From positions 1,422,501 through 1,486,500 of the forward strand of contig NZ_UWOD01000002.1 of NCBI RefSeq assembly GCF_900604335.1: a stretch of DNA of 64,000 nt. Reading direction: 5' to 3'. The notes beneath the pieces were generated by a model. That model was not told the DNA's origin, ran no database searches, and worked only from the letters and a program-made list of their open reading frames with translations. Source of the DNA: Intestinibacillus sp. Marseille-P6563. Its GTDB lineage: Bacteria > Bacillota > Clostridia > Oscillospirales > Butyricicoccaceae. Positions within the stretch are counted from its first letter, which is position 1. Each line of letters begins with the position of its first letter. Shown one piece after another: positions 59,358 to 64,000 of this stretch. A program made the translations under genes and the position numbers.

Positions 59358-61271
59358 TCAGGACTTGAAGTTTTCCGCAATGGTGTCCTTCAAAAGCCGG
59401 ATGAACGTATCATAACTCGGGCTGATGAGCAACTGGTCGACAAAATGCCGGTTGGCAAACACGGTGGACAGATAGTTCCACAGGTGGAACGCCTTGGTGT
59501 TGTTTTTACCGATGCAGACCAGAAGCACCAGATTGACCATATTTTTGTCTTCGTCCCATTCCATGGCCTGGGGCAGGGCCGCAACAGCTACAAACGATTC
59601 GGACGATACCGCCGAAATGGGGTGGGGCGCTGCAATGCCGTTGCCAAAGAAGGTGCTGCCCAGCGCTTCGCGCTGCAAAACAGCGTCCTGCAAGTCGGCT
59701 TCGATGCCGAAGTGTTCGGTCGCGCTCTGGCACAGGTGGCACAGGATTTCTTCGCGGTTGTGACCATGGCCCAGGAAGAACAGTTCTTCGTGGAAGATGG
59801 ATGCAATGTCATCGATGCTCTTAAAGCCATCCATGGCCAGCTTGAGGTTGAGATAATCCTGCGTGTTCGGGAATGGATTGATATAGAACGCTAGGCCGAT
59901 TTCGTAATACTTTTCCTTTTCGGTGGTGAGGAACAGGTCATACGTGTCCAGATGCTGCTCGGTCACCTCGGAAGGGGTGACAAAGGTCAGTTCGGCAATG
60001 TCGCTGGACAGCCAGTTGAGCAGCGTCTGCTGCAATAGGATGTTTTCGCTTTGCCGCATGGACGAAATGACCAGAATACGCTTGGTGCCTTCCTCCTTGC
60101 GCTTTTGCGCCAGAGCGTTGTACAGGTGGATGGCAATGAAAGCGATCTCCTCATCGGATACGCGCTTGTGGAAAATCTTTTGCAGGTAGGCAGCAAAGTA
60201 GATGCCCAAGTCAAAGCCTTGCGGGAAAGTCTGCCGGATATAATCGACCAGATGGTTTTTCAGCTGCATATCGTATTTGATGCGGACGATCAAAGGCGTG
60301 ATGTGCAGCGCCAGCGCGATGCGCAGGTTGAGGTTATTGGTCAGGTCGATGCCGTGCGTTTCGTTGATTTCCTGCAAAGCGCCCAATACCAGATTGTCCA
60401 CTTCGTCGGAAATGACTTCCGGGTCGCCCGAGCAACCTTGCCCTTTCATATAAAGTGCGAAATAGTCAACTTCGGCATCCGGGATGCGAATGTGGAAGAC
60501 TTCGCTAATTCGCGAAAAAACGGCTTGCGCGATTTGGCGCTCAGGTTCCAGTTTGTCGGTAATCCGCATGTCGGTGGGTGTAATGAAGAACCACGATTGC
60601 ATGCGGTTGACCGCAACATGCAGCTGTAAGATGGTGTTGTTGAGCGCCGCTTCAGTCACAGGGTGTTTGAAGGCCACAAACGTTTCGACCACAATGTTTT
60701 TGATTTGGTCCAAAAGGCTGTCTGTGCTGTTCGGCGCAAAGGCAGCCGACGTGTCCGGGGTAATGAGACCCTGCTCCAGAATGCATTGGCGCTTGTTGAT
60801 CTCGCTGCCGTCAACCATGACCTTATTGGAACTGCGCAGCAGTTCCAGGCTGTATTCCTCCAAAATCTCCGAAACCCGTTTAAAATCGTTTAAAAGGGTG
60901 GAATGGGAAACATAAATTTGGTTTTCAATGTCGTACAGCGATTGTGCCCGGTGCTGATAGAGCAGAATCTGAAGGATTTGGTTGATGCGTCCGTTTTGGT
61001 AAATGGACGAGGAACTGAACTGTTTATAGAAGAAATCCTTGCACGATGGAAAGGCTTCTGCATCGGTTACGACAATCCGGCAGCCTTTGCGGGCCACGGT
61101 TTGGAAATCCATGCAGCCGGTATTGGACAGTTCGTTCTTGATTTGTTTGATATCATTCTGGATCGTGCGCAGACTGACCTGCTGCTTCTTGGCAAAAGAA
61201 GAAGCGGTCACATATTGGCCTGGATTTTCGCACAGTTCCAGTATGATCTCAAGTTGCCGCAAATTTAACAT
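59358..61271 (-). CDS. PRD-containing PTS regulator (LicR/MtlR/ManR type)
   Basis: A 637-residue activator. It has an N-terminal HTH (about 1-60, YVTASSFAKKQQVSLRTIQND), a second HTH (about 90-150), and two PRD domains (about 180-400) with His residues in LALHITPLIVRI and IAIHLYNALAQ. An EIIB-like domain (about 405-490), where the usual Cys position reads ISSMRQ, is followed by a C-terminal EIIA domain (about 500-637) with the His in NGIAAPHPISA. HPr and EII phosphorylation of these sites tells the protein when sugar is flowing. It is divergent from the PTS genes and is the likely regulator of both that operon and the dehydrogenase-HPr operon. Confidence 0.92.
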   Translation of the reverse strand: MLNLRQLEIILELCENPGQYVTASSFAKKQQVSLRTIQNDIKQIKNELSNTGCMDFQTVARKGCRIVVTDAEAFPSCKDFFYKQFSSSSIYQNGRINQILQILLYQHRAQSLYDIENQIYVSHSTLLNDFKRVSEILEEYSLELLRSSNKVMVDGSEINKRQCILEQGLITPDTSAAFAPNSTDSLLDQIKNIVVETFVAFKHPVTEAALNNTILQLHVAVNRMQSWFFITPTDMRITDKLEPERQIAQAVFSRISEVFHIRIPDAEVDYFALYMKGQGCSGDPEVISDEVDNLVLGALQEINETHGIDLTNNLNLRIALALHITPLIVRIKYDMQLKNHLVDYIRQTFPQGFDLGIYFAAYLQKIFHKRVSDEEIAFIAIHLYNALAQKRKEEGTKRILVISSMRQSENILLQQTLLNWLSSDIAELTFVTPSEVTEQHLDTYDLFLTTEKEKYYEIGLAFYINPFPNTQDYLNLKLAMDGFKSIDDIASIFHEELFFLGHGHNREEILCHLCQSATEHFGIEADLQDAVLQREALGSTFFGNGIAAPHPISAVSSESFVAVAALPQAMEWDEDKNMVNLVLLVCIGKNNTKAFHLWNYLSTVFANRHFVDQLLISPSYDTFIRLLKDTIAENFKS

Positions 61272-61720
61272 ATGTATCCTCTTTTCCCAAGAAAATGAGG
61301 GTTTTCGCCCTCTTTATAAGCAATTTTATCATATAAGGACATAGCGTTGAGGTTGGTTTTTTTCGCGCAACGGCGAAAAAGGGCGGATGGGCTGAAACAA
61401 GGGTTTTGCGGCAATGCAGACGCGGTGCAGAATGGGCCGTTCGGTGGGAAATGCACATTTGCGCATAAAACGGGCTGGAGAATGCCGCAACCCGACCGGA
61501 TTTTACACGAAGACCATTGCCGGAATGGGAACCGATCGGGCTGAAAAAGGTGTTGTAGAGAAATGAAGGAATTGCGGGATTTCGTCGCAATATTTTTGTG
61601 CAACTTAGCAAAGCACACATGGTATCATGATAGCAACAAGCCATCCCCGATCGGCGGACCGCCCGCGGCGTTCCAGGACGGATGGCCGGTCAACTTGATG
61701 CAGAAAGGATGATCCATACA
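61272..61720 (+). promoter_or_regulatory. Control region of the PTS operon
   Basis: A 449-bp gene-free region between the divergent PRD regulator and the PTS genes. It contains TTGCGGCA at 61406-61413, the same motif inverted (TGCCGCAA) at 61483-61490, and TTGCGGGATTTCGTCGCAA at 61572-61590 (outer arms ATTGCG/CGCAAT). A TATCAT at 61623-61628 is a possible -10 box with no clean -35. I see no sigma-54 -24/-12 element of the TGGCAC-N5-TTGC form. Confidence 0.6.
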
Positions 61721-62158
61721 ATGGAAAGCCCGAAATTCCGTGTGATCCTGGTGTCACACGGCGAGCAGTCCAAAGGCATGCTCAATACCGTGCAGATGCT
61801 TTTAGGACCGCAGCAGAACATGGCTGCATACAGCCTGTACCCCGAACAGTCGGTCACCGACCTGACTGAGGAACTGAAAAAAGAAGTCGAAACCCATGGT
61901 TCGGAAAACATCATCTTCATGACCGAACTGATGCATGGTTCGCCTTTCAATGCGGTCGTTTCGCTCACACGCGATCATTCGGTGTACCATATCACCGGCA
62001 CCAACCTGGCGATGCTCATGGCAGCGCTGATGGAACGCGATGATGAAAACGCAACCGCTGAAAGCATTTGTGATGCTGCTATTGCTGCCGTGGAGGGCAG
62101 CTTCGCGGACGTAAGAAAAATTCTGGAGGAATCCGGAGACGAGGAGGAGGACCTATGA
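61721..62158 (+). CDS. Mannose-family PTS component IIA
   Basis: A 145-residue EIIA of the mannose/fructose/sorbose family, with the phospho-His in FRVILVSHGEQSKGM (His10 if the ATG at 61721 is used). It accepts phosphate from HPr-P and passes it to EIIB. The ATG at 61721 follows AAAGGATGATCC; an ATG at 61709 is possible. It overlaps EIIB by 4 nt. Confidence 0.92.
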   Translation: MESPKFRVILVSHGEQSKGMLNTVQMLLGPQQNMAAYSLYPEQSVTDLTEELKKEVETHGSENIIFMTELMHGSPFNAVVSLTRDHSVYHITGTNLAMLMAALMERDDENATAESICDAAIAAVEGSFADVRKILEESGDEEEDL

Positions 62159-62658
62159 GAAATGTAGTACTGGCCCGTGTCGATGACCGTCTGATCCATG
62201 GTGAGGTGGTTACGGCATGGACGCCCACCATGCGCGGCAATCGTATCATGATTGTCGACGATGATGTGGTGCGCGACACGTTCAATGTGCGCGTGGTCAA
62301 GGCACTGGCTCCGGCCGGCACCAAGGTCATCGTGTACAGCGTGGAAAAGGCAGCCGAAAAGCTGATGGTTCCTGGCGTGGAAGGTGAAAGAATCATCATC
62401 CTGGCCAAGACCCCGACCACGTTCAGCCGTCTGGTCAAGGCTGGCGTACCGCTGAAGGAAGTAAACCTCGGTGGTGCGGGCATCCGTGGCGAGCGGCAGC
62501 CGTTCATCAACAACGTGGCGCTGAGCCCGGAAGAAGTGCTGGCCTGCGAAGAGATGCAGAAGGCTGGCGTGCATGTGTATTATCAGCTCGTGCCCGAGCA
62601 GGGCGTCATCGAAATCGACGATGCGCTGAAAAAGGCCAAGGCGAACTTCGGCCTGTAA
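62155..62658 (+). CDS. Mannose-family PTS component IIB
   Basis: A 167-residue EIIB with the signature ARVDDRLIHGEVVTAW, in which His15 takes phosphate from EIIA and gives it to the sugar. ATGA overlap with EIIA. Confidence 0.94.
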   Translation: MRNVVLARVDDRLIHGEVVTAWTPTMRGNRIMIVDDDVVRDTFNVRVVKALAPAGTKVIVYSVEKAAEKLMVPGVEGERIIILAKTPTTFSRLVKAGVPLKEVNLGGAGIRGERQPFINNVALSPEEVLACEEMQKAGVHVYYQLVPEQGVIEIDDALKKAKANFGL

Positions 62659-62694
62659 TACGCAGGGGGAAGGAAAAGAAAGGACGAGAAAGAT

Positions 62695-63501
62695 ATGAGT
62701 ATTGTTACGGCAATTCTGTGCGGTATTCTGTACTGGCTGGCAGAAGCGAACCTGCCTTTTGTCGGTCTTTGGACTTTGCAGCGGCCGCTCGTATGCGGCT
62801 TTATCACCGGCTGCTTCCTGGGGGATCCGGTTACCGGCGCCGTAGTCGGCGGCACCATCAACCTGGTTTACCTGGGCTTCATCTCGGCCGGCGGTTCGAT
62901 GCCGGCGGATATGGCGCTGGCAGGTGTTCTCGGCACCGCATACGCCATCACCGGCAATCTGGACGCAAACACCGCGCTGGCCATCGCAGTTCCGCTGGGC
63001 CTGCTGGGCACCATCGTTTGGTATCTGCGTATGACCATTGACTCGGTATTCGTACATATGGGCGACCGCTGGGTCGCACAGGGCAAGTTTAATCACCTGT
63101 ACCTGTCCAATGTTATTTTACCTCAGATTTTCTCGGCTGTCATCTGTGTTGTTCCGTGTACGCTGGCTGCGTACTTCGGCGCAGACTACATCCAGTCGTT
63201 CATCGAAATGTGCGCGGGCAAGCCGCTTCAGATCTTTGAGATCATCGGCGGTCTGATGCCTGCCCTCGGTATTGCAATCACCCTGCAGTACATCTTCAAG
63301 GGCGAAGCCCGTATCTTCTTGTTCCTGGGCTTTATGATCTCGACCTGCTTCGGCCTGACCCTCATCCAGCAGGGTATCATCGGCCTGATTGCAGCTCTGA
63401 TCTACATCCAGGTAACCGACAATGCCGCTCCGGCGGTTTCGGCGGCAGGTTCTGCCCCGAGCGGAGAGTATGATCCCGATTACGACCCGGATGACGAGTA
63501 A
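62695..63501 (+). CDS. Mannose-family PTS component IIC
   Basis: A 268-residue membrane subunit with VTGAVVGGTINLVYLGFISAGGS-type helices and an acidic tail. It forms the sugar channel with EIID. A good ribosome site (AAAGAAAGGACGAGAAAG) precedes the ATG. The sugar cannot be told from sequence by eye. Confidence 0.92.
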   Translation: MSIVTAILCGILYWLAEANLPFVGLWTLQRPLVCGFITGCFLGDPVTGAVVGGTINLVYLGFISAGGSMPADMALAGVLGTAYAITGNLDANTALAIAVPLGLLGTIVWYLRMTIDSVFVHMGDRWVAQGKFNHLYLSNVILPQIFSAVICVVPCTLAAYFGADYIQSFIEMCAGKPLQIFEIIGGLMPALGIAITLQYIFKGEARIFLFLGFMISTCFGLTLIQQGIIGLIAALIYIQVTDNAAPAVSAAGSAPSGEYDPDYDPDDE

Positions 63502-63518
63502 GAGAGAGGTAGAGTATC

Positions 63519-64000
63519 ATGACGAATAAAGAGCAAAAGCTGGTTCCGAAGAAGGCGCTGTTCCGTGCCTCCCTCATCTGGGAGACCTGGGTACAGACCT
63601 GCTACAACTACGAACGCATGATGGGTATGGCATGTGCCCACACCTTCCTGCCGGTTGTAAAATACCTGTATCCCAACAACAAGGAAAAGCAGATCGATTT
63701 GATGACCCGTGAGATGGAGTTCTTCAACGTCCATCCGGAGTTCGGTTCCTGTATCCTCGGTCTGGCCATCTCGCTGGAAGAAGAGAAGGCCATGGGCAAG
63801 GACATCCCGAATGAGTTCATCACCAACATCAAGACCTCGCTCATGGGCCCCTTGGCCGGCGTGGGCGACACCATTTGGCAGGGCGTTCTGATCCCGATCC
63901 TGCTGGCGCTGTGCATCGACATTACCCGTTCGGGCAGCGGCAACATCTGGGGCGCGATCATCTACGCGGTCGCGATGTTCTTCATCACCTACATCTTCTC
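63519..64000 (+). CDS. Mannose-family PTS component IID (partial, cut by window end)
   Basis: The first 160 residues of EIID: LFRASLIWETWVQTCYNYERMMG, FFNVHPEFGSCILGLAISLEEEKAMG and SLMGPLAGVGDTIWQG, all typical of the family, then hydrophobic helices. AGAGAGGTAGAGTATC precedes the ATG. The rest lies outside the window. Confidence 0.93.
   Translation, partial: MTNKEQKLVPKKALFRASLIWETWVQTCYNYERMMGMACAHTFLPVVKYLYPNNKEKQIDLMTREMEFFNVHPEFGSCILGLAISLEEEKAMGKDIPNEFITNIKTSLMGPLAGVGDTIWQGVLIPILLALCIDITRSGSGNIWGAIIYAVAMFFITYIF

Noticed and set aside
61272-61720. Sigma-54 promoter for the PTS operon, as in LevR systems
   Set aside because: No TGGCAC-N5-TTGC element was found, and the regulator is of the PRD/EIIB/EIIA type without a sigma-54 interaction domain.

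Overview
The window reads as a chromosomal segment of a G+C-rich, Gram-positive-type anaerobe of the class Clostridia. An Oscillospirales / Butyricicoccus-like gut bacterium is my best guess. The grounds are strong GGAGG-type ribosome sites, a BceRSAB-type antimicrobial-peptide module, meso-diaminopimelate dehydrogenase, a mannose-family PTS, a Cys-type sulfatase and Firmicutes-style integrative elements. This placement is inference from gene content; no search was run.

Layout. 1-2156: 3' part of a 23S rRNA gene, 5S rRNA and seven tRNAs (Lys, Glu, Asn, Met, Trp, Asp, Thr) with hairpin-rich spacers. 2222-6763: two-component system plus ABC transporter of the bacitracin-sensing (Bce) type, with a perfect operator-like palindrome before the ABC genes. 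6793-12762: secreted serpin, NagD-like HAD phosphatase, MATE pump with divergent MarR regulator, diaminopimelate dehydrogenase and a lipoprotein. 12872-18158: purine catabolism, with a purine-riboswitch-like leader, guanine deaminase and a three-subunit xanthine dehydrogenase. 18194-21874: PadR regulator with a membrane partner, and a second MATE pump divergent from a ROK-type regulator. 22033-22108: initiator tRNA.

22193-46927 is a lower-G+C mosaic of mobile DNA inserted next to the initiator tRNA. It holds a remnant tyrosine integrase, then two cassettes with the same plan: terminator, ribosome-site hairpin, sigma-region-4-like gene, about 440-480 nt structured noncoding RNA, small gene, recombinase. 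The first ends in a tyrosine integrase and the second in three large serine-recombinase family genes. Next come a HipBA toxin-antitoxin pair and a six-gene minus-strand operon. That operon contains a serine recombinase fused to an unfamiliar C-terminal domain, two stand-alone copies of that domain, a degenerate recombinase paralog and two ParB-like proteins. Two divergent paralogous Xre repressors follow, then an eight-gene plus-strand operon with two calcineurin-like phosphoesterases. The element ends in a scar where a truncated ParB gene abuts the 3' part of a DUF4432 gene.

47252-64000 returns to the chromosome. It carries an oligopeptide/dipeptide ABC operon, an IS110-family insertion with a structured noncoding end, and a sulfatase with a TauE/SafE exporter. 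A glycerol-1-phosphate-dehydrogenase-like gene with an HPr paralog, a PRD-type PTS regulator and a mannose-family PTS operon (EIIA, B, C, D; the last cut by the window end) complete it. A repeated TTGCGGGA motif upstream of both the dehydrogenase-HPr operon and the PTS operon suggests they form one regulon.

The strongest candidates for something undescribed are the two-copy long RNA (23231-23667 and 26940-27419) and the recombinase/X-domain/ParB operon (33567-39043).
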